64,000 bases of DNA from Amycolatopsis albispora (GCF_003312875.1 NZ_CP015163.1:8804001-8868000), one strand, 5' to 3'. Shown: positions 34,228-43,668, counted from the first letter of the stretch. Program-made: numbers and translations. The notes: generated from the sequence alone by a model not told the origin.

Positions 34228-35484
34228 ATGGTCAGCTACCAACAGCTCCGGGCGGCCAAGCCGGACACCTTCGCCACCGCGGCCGACGACTGGCTCAAGC
34301 TCGCCAAGGAGGCCGAGACCGCGGCCGAAAACCTCTACGAGCGCGGCGGCAACGCGCTCGGTGAGCAGTGGTCGGACACGCTCGGCGAGAAGGCGGGCGG
34401 GCACTGCCGCAAGATCGCGCAGGACTTCCAGGCCGCGGGCATGGCGATCCGCGGGGTGGTGACCACGCTCGACGGCCTCGCCACCGCGCTGGCCGCGGCC
34501 AAGCGGAACCTCGACACCGCCGTGCAGTTCGCCACCGGTGCCGGGCTGGAGGTCGACGACACCGGCAAGGTGACCGTGCCCGCCGGCGCCGACGACCCGA
34601 AGGCCGAGGAACGCGCCAAGCGCGCCGGCTGGCTCATCTGGGACGCGGTCAACGACGCCACCAAGATCGACGAGGACGCCGCCGCCAGCCTGAAGCGGCT
34701 GATCCAGCCCGCGGGCATCACCAAGCTGATGACCCAGGACGAACTGGCCAAGGACATCCTCAACGACGAGGTGAAGAAGGCCGGGCACACCGGGCTGGCC
34801 ATGCTCCGCCAGACGATGCCGCTCAACGCCGACGCGCAGACGCAGGCGGAGTGGTGGAAGTCCCTCAGCGAGGACCAGCGCAAGCAGTACCTGCGTGGCG
34901 CGCCGGTGCAGCTGTACGACATGCCGGGCATTCCCGACGACATCAAGACCGAGCTCGTCGGCAACGACGGGCTGAACCGGATCGAAATGATCCGCTGGGC
35001 CGAAAAGCACGGCGAGAGCGGCTATTCCGACGTGCCGGGCATGGAGAACTGCACCAACTTCGTTTCCTACGCGATGAACGAAGGCGGCATGGTGCCGCAC
35101 GACAAAACCGGGGACAAGGGCTGGAACCAGGACCACCAGGGCCTGCCGAAACTGCCGTTCGTCGGCTCGCCGGACCAGTACCGGCAGGGTGACGCGTGGG
35201 CGGCCGCGCAGAACCACCACGACTACATGCTCAAGAACGGTGGCGAAAGCGTCAAGGTGCCCGACGCGCGGCCCGGCGACCTGCTGTACATGCGCAACGA
35301 AAAGGGCGTGATCCACCACGCGTCGGTGGTCACCGCGGTCACCCCGGACGGGGAAATCCTCTACACGCAGCACAATTCGAACCACACCAACATCGGGCTC
35401 AACCACCGCCTGTCGCACAACGAAACCCGCACCGGCGCCGGGGACGAGCCGCTGATCGTCCGCCCCCACCCGAACTGGGACTGA
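34228..35484 (+). CDS. ESX-like protein with C-terminal cell-wall amidase (Amidase_6-like) domain
   Basis: The protein has 418 residues from ATG 34228; GTG 34219 is an alternative start. Residues 1-110 are a helical WXG100-like region (LGEQWSDTLGEKAG). The C-terminal third resembles the Amidase_6 group of papain-like hydrolases: ENCTNFVSYAMNEGG (catalytic Cys), DARPGDLLYM, HHASVVTAV (His), TQHNSNHTN. No Sec signal is present, so export through a type VII system is likely. It starts the four-gene set; no ESX machinery genes are in the window. Confidence 0.78.
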   Translation: MVSYQQLRAAKPDTFATAADDWLKLAKEAETAAENLYERGGNALGEQWSDTLGEKAGGHCRKIAQDFQAAGMAIRGVVTTLDGLATALAAAKRNLDTAVQFATGAGLEVDDTGKVTVPAGADDPKAEERAKRAGWLIWDAVNDATKIDEDAAASLKRLIQPAGITKLMTQDELAKDILNDEVKKAGHTGLAMLRQTMPLNADAQTQAEWWKSLSEDQRKQYLRGAPVQLYDMPGIPDDIKTELVGNDGLNRIEMIRWAEKHGESGYSDVPGMENCTNFVSYAMNEGGMVPHDKTGDKGWNQDHQGLPKLPFVGSPDQYRQGDAWAAAQNHHDYMLKNGGESVKVPDARPGDLLYMRNEKGVIHHASVVTAVTPDGEILYTQHNSNHTNIGLNHRLSHNETRTGAGDEPLIVRPHPNWD

Positions 35485-35495
35485 AAGGAGAAACC

Positions 35496-35819
35496 GTGGC
35501 TCCGCCGAACATCCGGATGAACCCGGACGGGGTCCGCCAGGTCGCCAGCGACCTGCGGGCCGGTGCCGACACGGCCAAGCACACCATCGGCACGCTGTTC
35601 CACAGCGGAAACCAGGCCGCCGGCGCGCACGCGGACTGGAAATCGGGTGCCGCGCTCAAGGAATGCGGCCACACCTGGTGGAAGGAGCTGACCACGCTGG
35701 TCGAGCAGACCGCCCACACCGCGTGGAAACTGGACCAGAGCGCGGAGCAGGTGTCCAATATGGACAAGCAAGCACGGGAACGGCTCGGCGCCGTGCTCGG
35801 CGATCTGCGAACGGCCTGA
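35496..35819 (+). CDS. Small ESX/WXG100-like helical protein
   Basis: The protein has 107 residues from GTG 35496 with AAAGGAG at 35484-35490. It is a predicted helical hairpin with ADWKSG at the turn (WXG-like position) and the long second helix HTAWKLDQSAEQVSNMDKQA. It resembles EspC/WXG100-type proteins, probably a secretion partner or chaperone for one of the flanking enzymes. It is followed by a similar-size gene 5 nt on. Confidence 0.65.
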   Translation: MAPPNIRMNPDGVRQVASDLRAGADTAKHTIGTLFHSGNQAAGAHADWKSGAALKECGHTWWKELTTLVEQTAHTAWKLDQSAEQVSNMDKQARERLGAVLGDLRTA

Positions 35820-35824
35820 GCGCC

Positions 35825-36148
35825 ATGGGGAACACGGGGTACGAGGTGAACCCGGCCGCGCTCAAGCAGGGCTCCGGCGCCGCGGCCGGCGTGCGGGAGC
35901 AGCTCGGCAAGGACGGCCGGATTCCCGACGAGACAACACAAACGGCCGCCCGCACGCTCAGCGCGGAAAACTTCCAGCTCGGTCCAGCGCTGAAGAGCAC
36001 GGGTGAACTCTGGTACTCGCAGATCACCACGCTGCACCAGGCGTGCCACAAGATCGAGCAGAGCCTGGCCGCCGGTGCGGGCGGATACCAGCTGAACGAG
36101 GACAAAACCGAAATGTCCATGGCGGAAATCGCCCAGTTCTTCGAGTAG
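35825..36148 (+). CDS. Small ESX-like helical protein with YxxxE tail motif
   Basis: The protein has 107 residues from ATG 35825. Two helices are linked around residue 50 (LGPALKSTGELWYSQ). The C-terminal part has YQLNE (YxxxE), the type VII export signal pattern. No enzyme motif is seen. With the preceding 107-residue protein it could form the usual ESX heterodimer. Next gene is 7 nt downstream. Confidence 0.6.
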   Translation: MGNTGYEVNPAALKQGSGAAAGVREQLGKDGRIPDETTQTAARTLSAENFQLGPALKSTGELWYSQITTLHQACHKIEQSLAAGAGGYQLNEDKTEMSMAEIAQFFE

Positions 36149-36155
36149 GCGGGGC

Positions 36156-37289
36156 ATGCTGAACTACGAGAACCTGTACCACGCCCCGGTGCACGCCCTC
36201 GAGCAGGCCGTCGACGACTGGAGCCGGGTGATCGGCAAGGTGGAGGCGCTCGGCTCGGAGCTGGCGGACACGGTGACGCAGCCGCTCAAGGCGTCCGGCT
36301 GGAAGGGGCCTGCCGCGCAGACCGCGATGTCGTTCCTCGGCGAGACCAGCAAGGAGTTCGGTGACGCGGCCAAGCAGGCACGCGGCATCCGCGACCTGCT
36401 GGAGGAGGCGCACGGCCGGATCAAGCGCAACCAGGACGCGCTCTACCGCATCACCGACCACGAGGCGCCCGCGAAGGGGCTGAAGGTGGACCAGAAGGGT
36501 GAGGTGACGGCGAATCCGCCGGTCGATCCGCAGGACCGGTCCACCTGGCGCGGCAAGGACGACATCCGCGACGCCATCGAAGAGGGCAGGCACGCGATCG
36601 AGGCCATCAAAACGCGGATCAACCAGGTGCTGCGTGACGCGTCGGAGGCCGACGAGACCGCGGCGTGGGCGTTGCGCGCCAACCTGGGCGGGGAGAAGCA
36701 CGACTTCAACCAGCCGCAGCACACCAGTCTCGCCGGGGCGTGGAACGCCGGTGCCTGGAAGAACTCGGTCACCGGCAACGGCAGCTTCCTCGACCCGCAC
36801 GGCAAGGACATCGTGGCGGCGGCGAACAAGTACGGCATCAATCCGAAGGTGCTCGCCGCGCTGCTGATCCAGGAGGGCGAGGGCCGTTCGCTCGGCACCA
36901 AGATCCCGTTCGACCTGTTCCGGCACGCGGAGTCGAAGGGCCTGGTGGGCAATTCCGTCGGGCTCGGCCAGATGCAGGCGGGCACCGCGGCCGAGCTGAT
37001 GGCGAAGTACCACGGCGAGAAGGTCAGCCAGGACGACATCCGGGACAGGCTGGCCCACGACGACCGGCTGGCGATCGATCTCGCCGCGGCCAACCTGCAC
37101 CACCTCAAGAGCACGTACGGCATTTCGGACGAGCAGGCGTACACGGCCTACGCCGCGGACGACAAGCTCATCCGGGCGTGGCTGCGCGATGACACGAACT
37201 ATCCGAACTACGGCAACATGACCGAGCGCTCGGACAGCTTCGCCAAGCGGTACCGGGAAGCCAACGACGTCGGTGGCCTGGTGCGCTAG
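36156..37289 (+). CDS. ESX-like protein with lytic transglycosylase (SLT-like) domain
   Basis: The protein has 377 residues. The N-terminal helical region has ASGWKGPAAQTA (WxG) at about 47-58 and YRITD (YxxxD) near residue 97, both type VII hallmarks. Residues about 205-340 resemble a goose-type/SLT lysozyme fold: KYGINPKVLAALLIQEGEG with the likely catalytic Glu, NSVGLGQMQAGTAAELM, and DLAAANLHHLKSTYG. It should cut peptidoglycan glycan strands after export. It ends the four-gene set; its stop is inside a hairpin. Confidence 0.78.
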   Translation: MLNYENLYHAPVHALEQAVDDWSRVIGKVEALGSELADTVTQPLKASGWKGPAAQTAMSFLGETSKEFGDAAKQARGIRDLLEEAHGRIKRNQDALYRITDHEAPAKGLKVDQKGEVTANPPVDPQDRSTWRGKDDIRDAIEEGRHAIEAIKTRINQVLRDASEADETAAWALRANLGGEKHDFNQPQHTSLAGAWNAGAWKNSVTGNGSFLDPHGKDIVAAANKYGINPKVLAALLIQEGEGRSLGTKIPFDLFRHAESKGLVGNSVGLGQMQAGTAAELMAKYHGEKVSQDDIRDRLAHDDRLAIDLAAANLHHLKSTYGISDEQAYTAYAADDKLIRAWLRDDTNYPNYGNMTERSDSFAKRYREANDVGGLVR

Positions 37290-37299
37290 GCCACCGACG
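37268..37299. terminator. Bidirectional terminator hairpin between convergent genes
   Basis: An 11-bp perfect stem (37268-37278 with 37289-37299) has a 10-nt loop containing the transglycosylase TAG. The convergent GH3 stop begins at 37309. No T-run, which is usual for actinobacteria. Confidence 0.6.
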
Positions 37300-37308
37300 C
37301 CGGCGTGC

Positions 37309-40248
37309 TCAAGCGAGCCGGAAGGTGCCCAGTGACACCGGTCCGCCGAACACCAGGTACAGGTCCCCGCGGCCCTTCATCCCGGTCAGCGGCGCCGAAA
37401 CCGTGGTGTAGTCGTACTTCCCGCCGGTCTTCGGCACGGCCAGCGTGCCGAGCACCGGGCCACCCGGCCCGCCGCTGCGCACGGTGATGGTCGCGGGCCC
37501 GGGCGCCGAAACCAGCGCGGTGATCTGCGAGCCGTGCAGGTTGGCGTCCCGGAAGGCGATCCAGCCACCGTCCGAGGTGACCGACGTGCCGCGTTCCTTC
37601 GACCGGTCGGTCAGCGTGATGCCCTGGTAGTCGTCGAAGTTCTCCGCTTCGGTCTCGCGGTGCAGGTCACGCGGCGGAATGGCCTCACCTCGCACACGCA
37701 GTGCCGTCCGCACCCGGATGTCCGCGCTGGACGCACCGACCAGCACGTCGTGCGTGGCCGTCTCGACCACCCAGCGGTCCCGCGTGACGTCCCAGTGCGC
37801 GAGGTCCGCGGCCCGCAGGGAAAGCGTCACCGTCTTCGCCTCACCCGGCGCGAGGTGCACCCGCGCGAACGCCCGCAGGCGCAGGTTCGGCTGCGGATCG
37901 CGCGAAGTGCGCTGGTGCGTGTAGAGCTGCACGACCTCGTCACCCGCGCGGGTCCCGGTGTTCGTCACGACCACGTTCACGCCGACCTCACCCTGCGCGG
38001 ACATCGTCGGCGCGCTCAGCCGCAGGTTCCGGTAGTCGAAGGTGGTGTAGGACAGGCCGTACCCGAAGGGGTACAACGGATCCCCGGTGAAGTACTGGTA
38101 GGTCCGGCCCGACTTGATGATGTCGTAGTCGAGCAGGTCCGGCAGGTCCGCGGCCGAGCGGTACCAGGTCTGGGTGAGCCTGCCCGCCGGATTGACGTCG
38201 CCGTAGAGCACGTCGGCCAGCGCGTGCCCGGTTTCCGCGCCGGAGTGCGTCATCCAGACCACCGATCGCACGTTCTCCTGCGCCCAGCCGATCGTGGTCG
38301 GATAGCTGTTCTCCAGCACCAGCACGGTGTCCGGGTTCGCCTGCCGCACCGCCTCCAGCACGGTCTGCTGCCCGCCGGCGAGGTTCAGGTCGGCCCGGTC
38401 GTCGTCCTCGCGGCCGCTGATGAACGGCATGCTGCCCGCGACCACCACCGCGAGGTCGGCGGCCTTCGCCGCCTCGACCGCGCTCTCGACGCCGCTGCGC
38501 ACCACCTCCCTGGTGAACACGGTGGCCTCGGCGGGGGACTTCGCGGTGACGGTCAGCCGCCCGTCGGCGCCGACGGCCACGTACTTCTGGTCGCCGAACC
38601 ACGAGTCGTCGGTCTCGTTGCCCGCGTACTCCAGCACGTGCCCGCCGCCGTGCGCGACGAGCTTGAACTGCTGCTGCACGAACCAGCCGTTCGGCTGCTC
38701 GGCGTTGTTGACCACGGTCCGGTCCGGGCCGAAGGACAGGAACCGCCCGTTGGCCAGCGCACGCAGCGTGACGATGCCCTCGCCCCAGTCGTAGACGTCG
38801 AACCTCGTGTCGTCGCCGGTGGAGGCGGTGACGGCCAGCGGGGTACCGCCACTGGTCGCGGTGACGTACCCGGCTGCCGTGCGCAACGCGATCCGGTCCA
38901 CGCCTTCGGTGGTGGTCACCGCCGCGCCCGCCGCCTCGGTGATCCCGTCGAGCGGCGTGATCCGGTAGGGCAGCGCACCGGAGTACCAGTCGGTGTAGAG
39001 GGTGTCGGCCAGCTGGCCGATCACCGCGACCGTGCGCCCGCGCGGCAACGGCAGCAGCCCGTCGTTCTTCAGCAGCACGATCGCCCGAGCCGCGGTTTTC
39101 CGTGCCAGCGCACGGTGTTCCGGCGTGTCGACGACCTCCTTGCCGATGTGCCCGTACGGCCCGCCGCCCGGGTCGAACTCGCCGAGCCGGACGCGGAGGC
39201 TGAGGATGTGCCGGACCGCGTTGTCCACATCGGACTCTTCGAGCAGGCCCTGCGCGAGCGCCGCGTGCACCGCTTCGATGGTCTTCGCCGAGTTGGTGTC
39301 GTCGACGGTGAAGCTGTCCAGCCCGGCCCGGAGCACCGCGGCGTCGGCCTCGGGCTGCGTGGCGTAGTAGGCCTGGCTGCCGGTCAGGTTGTTCGGCCCG
39401 CCGGCGTCGGTGACGTTGAACAGGGGCCGCCGCGTCCAGGTGCGCACCACGTCGTTGTGGTCGAAGTGCGCGGTCATCGGCCTGCCGTTGACCAGGTTGT
39501 ACGCCGACATCACGCCGGTGGCGGCGTCGGCGGTCAGCGCGGGCCGGAACGCCGCCTCGTAGTACTCGCGCTTGACCCGGGGCCGCAGCACCGACGAGCT
39601 GGTGTCGCGCCGGACCTCGTTGTTGTTCGCCAGGTAGTGCTTGAGCACCGGCGCGGCCCGCAGCCGGTCGGGGTCCTCGCCCTGGATGCCGCGGCCGTAG
39701 GCGGTGGAGATCGCGCCGGTCAGGTACGGGTCCTCGGAGTAGCCCTCCTCGTTGCGGCCCCAGCGCGGGTCGCGCAGCAGGTTGACCACCGGCGCCCACA
39801 ACTGCAGCCCCCACACGCCGGGGTTCTCCGCGTGGAAGCCGCGTGCCTCGGTGCCCACGGCCGTGCCGACCTGCTCGACCAGTTCCGGGTCCCAGGTGCT
39901 CGCCAGGCCGATGGCCTGAGGGAACACCGTCGCGGTCGCGGTCACCACGGCGCCACCGGCGGACTTGTCGGTGGACCACGCGATGCCGTGCAGTGCCTCG
40001 GTGCCGGTTTTGAACGCCGCCACGCCCAGCCGCGGCACGGGGGCCTGGTACTGGTGCAGCAGCGCGACCTTCTCGTCCAGCGTGAGCCTGCCGAGCAGGT
40101 CCGCCACGCGGGCTTCGAGGCCCAGCGACGGGTCGCGGAACGGGAACTCCTGCGCCAGCGCCATGCGGGGGAGCACGGCCGCCAGCAGTGGGGCCGCGGC
40201 GGCGATGGTGAGCACGCCGCGGCGGGAGATCGGGGACGTCGAAAACAC
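37309..40248 (-). CDS. Exported GH3 beta-glucosidase with fascin-like insert and CBM6-like tail
   Basis: The protein has 979 residues from GTG 40248, chosen because GGAGG lies directly upstream. The leader ISRRGVLTIAA looks Tat-type. The GH3 N-terminal barrel includes LKHYLANNNE, SAYNLVNG and the nucleophile region NVTDAGG (Asp). Residues about 450-580 are a beta-trefoil (fascin-like) insert within the C-terminal GH3 domain. A fibronectin-III-like domain and a CBM6-like region (about 866-979, ETEAENFDDYQG) follow. It is divergent from a LacI gene and carries a LacI operator 19 nt before its start. Confidence 0.87.
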   Translation of the reverse strand: MFSTSPISRRGVLTIAAAAPLLAAVLPRMALAQEFPFRDPSLGLEARVADLLGRLTLDEKVALLHQYQAPVPRLGVAAFKTGTEALHGIAWSTDKSAGGAVVTATATVFPQAIGLASTWDPELVEQVGTAVGTEARGFHAENPGVWGLQLWAPVVNLLRDPRWGRNEEGYSEDPYLTGAISTAYGRGIQGEDPDRLRAAPVLKHYLANNNEVRRDTSSSVLRPRVKREYYEAAFRPALTADAATGVMSAYNLVNGRPMTAHFDHNDVVRTWTRRPLFNVTDAGGPNNLTGSQAYYATQPEADAAVLRAGLDSFTVDDTNSAKTIEAVHAALAQGLLEESDVDNAVRHILSLRVRLGEFDPGGGPYGHIGKEVVDTPEHRALARKTAARAIVLLKNDGLLPLPRGRTVAVIGQLADTLYTDWYSGALPYRITPLDGITEAAGAAVTTTEGVDRIALRTAAGYVTATSGGTPLAVTASTGDDTRFDVYDWGEGIVTLRALANGRFLSFGPDRTVVNNAEQPNGWFVQQQFKLVAHGGGHVLEYAGNETDDSWFGDQKYVAVGADGRLTVTAKSPAEATVFTREVVRSGVESAVEAAKAADLAVVVAGSMPFISGREDDDRADLNLAGGQQTVLEAVRQANPDTVLVLENSYPTTIGWAQENVRSVVWMTHSGAETGHALADVLYGDVNPAGRLTQTWYRSAADLPDLLDYDIIKSGRTYQYFTGDPLYPFGYGLSYTTFDYRNLRLSAPTMSAQGEVGVNVVVTNTGTRAGDEVVQLYTHQRTSRDPQPNLRLRAFARVHLAPGEAKTVTLSLRAADLAHWDVTRDRWVVETATHDVLVGASSADIRVRTALRVRGEAIPPRDLHRETEAENFDDYQGITLTDRSKERGTSVTSDGGWIAFRDANLHGSQITALVSAPGPATITVRSGGPGGPVLGTLAVPKTGGKYDYTTVSAPLTGMKGRGDLYLVFGGPVSLGTFRLA

Positions 40249-40266
40249 AGCCACCTCCGGACAACG

Positions 40267-40286
40267 CTGTCGAAGCGATTCGACAG
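40267..40286. promoter_or_regulatory. LacI operator 1 (GH3 promoter)
   Basis: CTGTCGAAGCGATTCGACAG has perfect 8-bp arms around GCGA. It lies 19-38 nt upstream of the GH3 start and matches two further sites in this locus. Confidence 0.75.
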
Positions 40287-40412
40287 TCATCGATGATCTG
40301 TCGGACTGCAGTGGTGCGCGGTGCCGGGACTATCGCACCGTTCCCGCGCCGGGGTCAACGGGTCTTGTGTTCTCCGGCTGACTGGCCTAACCTCTGCCAT
40401 CCGGAAGAGCTC

Positions 40413-40428
40413 GTCGATGCGCTTCGAC
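40413..40428. promoter_or_regulatory. LacI operator 2 (lacI autoregulation)
   Basis: GTCGATGCGCTTCGAC differs from a perfect palindrome by one base pair and matches the GTCGAnGCGnTTCGAC pattern. It ends 14 nt before the lacI-type start codon, so it should block its own transcription. Confidence 0.7.
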
Positions 40429-40442
40429 TCACGGGAGGCGAG

Positions 40443-41447
40443 ATGATCACCATCGCCGACGTGGCCCGTGACGCCGGGGTCGCGCCGAGCACGGTCTCCT
40501 ACGTGCTGTCCGGCAAGCGCTCGATCTCACCCGAGACGCGGCGCCGGGTCGAGGCCAGCGTCCGCAAGCTCGGCTTTCACCCGCACGCCGGCGCCCGCGC
40601 GCTGGCCAGCAGCCGCACCCAGGTGCTCGCGCTGGTGGTGCCGCTGCGCACCGACATCCACGTGCCGGTGGTGATGCGGTTCGTCACCTCGGTGGTCACC
40701 TCCGCGCGCAAGTACGACCACGACGTGCTCCTGCTGACCGCCGACGAGGGCCCCGACGGGCTGCGCCGGGTGGCCGGTTCGGCCAGCGCCGACGCCATCC
40801 TGGTGATGGACGTGGAGGCCGACGAGCCGCGCGTGCCGGTGCTCCAGTCGCTGCTGCGGCCGGTGGTGCTGATCGGCGTGCCGGACGACCCGGCCGATCT
40901 GTCCTGTGTGGACCTCGACTTCACCGCCGCGGCGGCCAGGTCAGTGCAGCACCTGGCCGAACTGGGGCACACCGACATCGCGCTGGTCGGGCCGTCGCCG
41001 AACGTCTACGAACGGGGCACCAGCTTCGCGGGCCGGTTCCTGCGCGGTTTCGCCGCCAGCGTGCAGGAACGCGGCCTGCGGGCCACGAACCACGCCTGCG
41101 CGCCCTCGTACGCGGCGGTGCGCGAGTGCGTGGCGAAGATACTGGCGGACCAGCCGGAGCTGACCGGGCTGGTGGTGCACAACGAGGCGGTGCTCGGCGG
41201 CGTGCTGGCCGAGCTGCAGCGGCACGGCAAGCAGGTGCCGCACGACGTTTCCGTGGTGGCGGTCTGCCCGGAGGACATGGCCGCGCAGTACGCCATTCCG
41301 CTGACCACGGTGGCGATCCCGTCCGACGACGTGGGGCGGATCGCGGTGGAGATGGCGATGCGGCAGCTCGAAGGGGCCGGATCGGCCGAAGTCCGGCTGC
41401 TGTCGCCGAAACTCACCCCGGGAGGCAGTACCGCGCGCCGGCGCTGA
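40443..41447 (+). CDS. LacI-family transcriptional regulator of the glycan locus
   Basis: The protein has 334 residues from ATG 40443 with GGGAGG upstream. The HTH and hinge are textbook: ITIADVARDAGVAPSTVSYVLSGK, then RRVEASVRKLGFHPHAGARAL. The rest is a periplasmic-binding-like sugar sensor domain ending in LTTVAIPSDDVGRIA. Three palindromes of one type occur before the GH3 gene, this gene and the ABC operon, so it probably represses all three and is released by an imported sugar. Confidence 0.9.
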   Translation: MITIADVARDAGVAPSTVSYVLSGKRSISPETRRRVEASVRKLGFHPHAGARALASSRTQVLALVVPLRTDIHVPVVMRFVTSVVTSARKYDHDVLLLTADEGPDGLRRVAGSASADAILVMDVEADEPRVPVLQSLLRPVVLIGVPDDPADLSCVDLDFTAAAARSVQHLAELGHTDIALVGPSPNVYERGTSFAGRFLRGFAASVQERGLRATNHACAPSYAAVRECVAKILADQPELTGLVVHNEAVLGGVLAELQRHGKQVPHDVSVVAVCPEDMAAQYAIPLTTVAIPSDDVGRIAVEMAMRQLEGAGSAEVRLLSPKLTPGGSTARRR

Positions 41448-41481
41448 GGCACCGGCTCTGGATCGGTTCCGCACGCCGATT

Positions 41482-41497
41482 TCGAAGCGCTTCGACA
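41482..41497. promoter_or_regulatory. LacI operator 3 (ABC importer operon)
   Basis: TCGAAGCGCTTCGA (41482-41495) is a perfect 14-bp palindrome, extended to TCGACAG on the right as in operator 1. It lies 43-58 nt upstream of the binding-protein start. Confidence 0.75.
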
Positions 41498-41539
41498 GTG
41501 CCCAAGAGCAAGAGAGAGTGCCAAGAGACGGAGGACCAG

Positions 41540-42772
41540 ATGAGCAGTGCCGCTCGAACAACCCGGAACCTGGTGCTCACCGGGCTCACCGCGAGCGCGC
41601 TGGTGCTCGCCGGCTGCGGCCCTGGCGAGTCCGGAGGCCAGGCCGCGGGGGAGATCACCGCGCTCGACTACTACGCCGACCAGCAGGGCAGCAAGGCCTG
41701 GCAGCAGGTGCTCGACACCTGCGCCGCGGAAACCGGGATCAAGATCAACCGGCAGACCGTGCCGACCGACCAGATGCTGCCCAAGATCCTCAAGGACGCC
41801 AGCTCGCGCACGCTGCCGGACCTGCTGTTCGCGGACAACCCGTCACTCCAGCAGATCGCCGCCACCGGCGCGCTCACCCCGCTGACCGACTACGGCATCT
41901 CCACCGACGGCTACTACCCGGGCATCGTGAAGGCAGGGACCTACCAGGACAAGGTGTACGGGCTGGCCCCCGGGGTGAACGGGCTGGCGCTGATCTACAA
42001 CAAGGACCTGGTGCAGCAGAACGGGATCGAGCCGCCGCAGACCTGGGAGCAGCTCAAGGCCGCGGCCGCCGCGCTGACCAAGGACGGCAAGTACGGGCTC
42101 GCCTTTTCCGCGCTGGCCACCGAAGAAGGCACGTGGCAGTTCCTGCCGTTCTTCTGGAGCAACGGCGCGGACCTGGCCCAGCTGGACTCCCCGCAGGCGG
42201 TCGAGGCGATGCGCTTCGTCAGCGACCTGGTCACCTCGGGCTCGGCGTCGAAGTCGGTGCTCAACTGGAACCAGAACGACGTGGCCGACCAGTTCGTCAC
42301 CGGCAACGCGGCGATGATGATCAACGGCTCGTGGAACCTGGCGCGGCTGGACGAGACCGCCGGGCTGAACTACGGCGTGGTGCCGATCCCGACGCCGCGT
42401 CCCGGCGTGGCCCCGGCGGTGGCGCTCGGCGGTGAGGTCGGCGCGATCCCGGCCACCGGCGCCGACCGCCAGCAGGCCGCCGCGAAGGTGCTCAGCTGCA
42501 TCCTCAGCGAGCCGAACATGGTCGCCTGGGACAAGGCGCACGCCTACGTTCCGTCCAAAGTGGAGGTAGCGAAGAAGTTCGGCCAGGAGAATCCGGCCAT
42601 GCAGCCGTTCGTCACCGAGGTGGAGACGGCGCGCTCCCGCACCGCCGAACTCGGCGAGCGGTATTCGACGGTCTCCCAGGCGCTCGGCGCGGCCCTGCAG
42701 TCGGTGCTGGCCGGGCAGCAGTCCCCGGAGGACGCGCTGCGGGCGGCGCAGGAACGGGCCGGCCGGCCGTGA
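41540..42772 (+). CDS. ABC transporter sugar-binding lipoprotein
   Basis: The protein has 410 residues from ATG 41540 with GGAGGA upstream. Lipobox LVLAGC predicts lipidation. The fold is that of CUT1-type extracellular solute-binding proteins: NRQTVPTDQMLPKIL, DLLFADNPSL, YGLAPGVNGLALIYNKDL, and GNAAMMINGSWNL. It should bind an oligosaccharide for the two permeases encoded next. A GTGA overlap links it to the first permease. Confidence 0.88.
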   Translation: MSSAARTTRNLVLTGLTASALVLAGCGPGESGGQAAGEITALDYYADQQGSKAWQQVLDTCAAETGIKINRQTVPTDQMLPKILKDASSRTLPDLLFADNPSLQQIAATGALTPLTDYGISTDGYYPGIVKAGTYQDKVYGLAPGVNGLALIYNKDLVQQNGIEPPQTWEQLKAAAAALTKDGKYGLAFSALATEEGTWQFLPFFWSNGADLAQLDSPQAVEAMRFVSDLVTSGSASKSVLNWNQNDVADQFVTGNAAMMINGSWNLARLDETAGLNYGVVPIPTPRPGVAPAVALGGEVGAIPATGADRQQAAAKVLSCILSEPNMVAWDKAHAYVPSKVEVAKKFGQENPAMQPFVTEVETARSRTAELGERYSTVSQALGAALQSVLAGQQSPEDALRAAQERAGRP

Positions 42773-43668
42773 CGCTGGGCTCCGCCAGGTGGGCCGCGTG
42801 GGCCTTCCTGCTGCCCGCGGTGGCCTACGTGGTGCTCTTCTTCGGGTACCCGCTGGTCAACAACGTCTCGATGAGCTTGCGGGAGTACTCGGTCCGCTCG
42901 TTCTACACCGGGGAAGCGCCGTTCACCGGGCTGGACAACTACGCGGCGGTGCTCGGCGACCCGCTGTTCGGCACGGCCGTGCTGAACACCGCGGTGTTCA
43001 CCGTCGCGTCGATCTTCTTCCAGTTCGCCATCGGGCTGGCGCTGGCGGTGTTCTTCAGCGCCCGGTTCCCGTTGAGCGGGCTGCTGCGCTCGCTGCTGCT
43101 GTTGCCGTGGCTGCTGCCGCTGGTGGTCAGCGGCGCGGTGTGGCGGTGGATGCTGGACCAGGACCACGGCGTGATCAACGCGGCGCTGCGGGCGCTCGGC
43201 CTCGCCGACGGCCCGACCCCGTGGCTGACCGAGCCCGGCTGGGCGCTGCCCGCGGTGATCATCGTGAACATCTGGATCGGCATCCCGTTCAACCTGGTCA
43301 TCCTGCACGGCGGGCTGCGGGCCATCCCGGCTTCGCTGTACGAGGCGGCGGAACTGGACGGCGCGAGCGCGTGGCAGCGGTTCCGGCACGTCACCTGGCC
43401 GCTGCTGCGCCCGGTCACCGCGGTGGTGCTGATGCTCGGGCTGGTCTACACGATCAAGGTGTTCGACGTGATCATGGTGGTCACCGGCGGTGGCCCGGCC
43501 AACGCCACGCAGACGCTGACCACCTGGGCCTACCAGCTGTCGTTCGACGGCGACTTCGCCTTCGGGCAGGGCGCGGCGGTGGGCAACCTGCTGGTGCTCA
43601 TCGCCACCGTGTTCGGCCTGCTCTACCTGCGCTCGGCGCGGGCGCAACTGCGGGAGGAGCAGCGGTGA
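42769..43668 (+). CDS. CUT1 sugar ABC transporter permease 1
   Basis: The protein has 299 residues from GTG 42769 (4-nt overlap upstream). Six membrane helices are visible, with the EAA loop EAAELDGASAWQRFRHVTWPLL, which contacts the ATPase. The ATPase subunit is not in this operon; a shared MsiK-type ATPase encoded elsewhere is usual in actinobacteria. Confidence 0.9.
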   Translation: MTLGSARWAAWAFLLPAVAYVVLFFGYPLVNNVSMSLREYSVRSFYTGEAPFTGLDNYAAVLGDPLFGTAVLNTAVFTVASIFFQFAIGLALAVFFSARFPLSGLLRSLLLLPWLLPLVVSGAVWRWMLDQDHGVINAALRALGLADGPTPWLTEPGWALPAVIIVNIWIGIPFNLVILHGGLRAIPASLYEAAELDGASAWQRFRHVTWPLLRPVTAVVLMLGLVYTIKVFDVIMVVTGGGPANATQTLTTWAYQLSFDGDFAFGQGAAVGNLLVLIATVFGLLYLRSARAQLREEQR

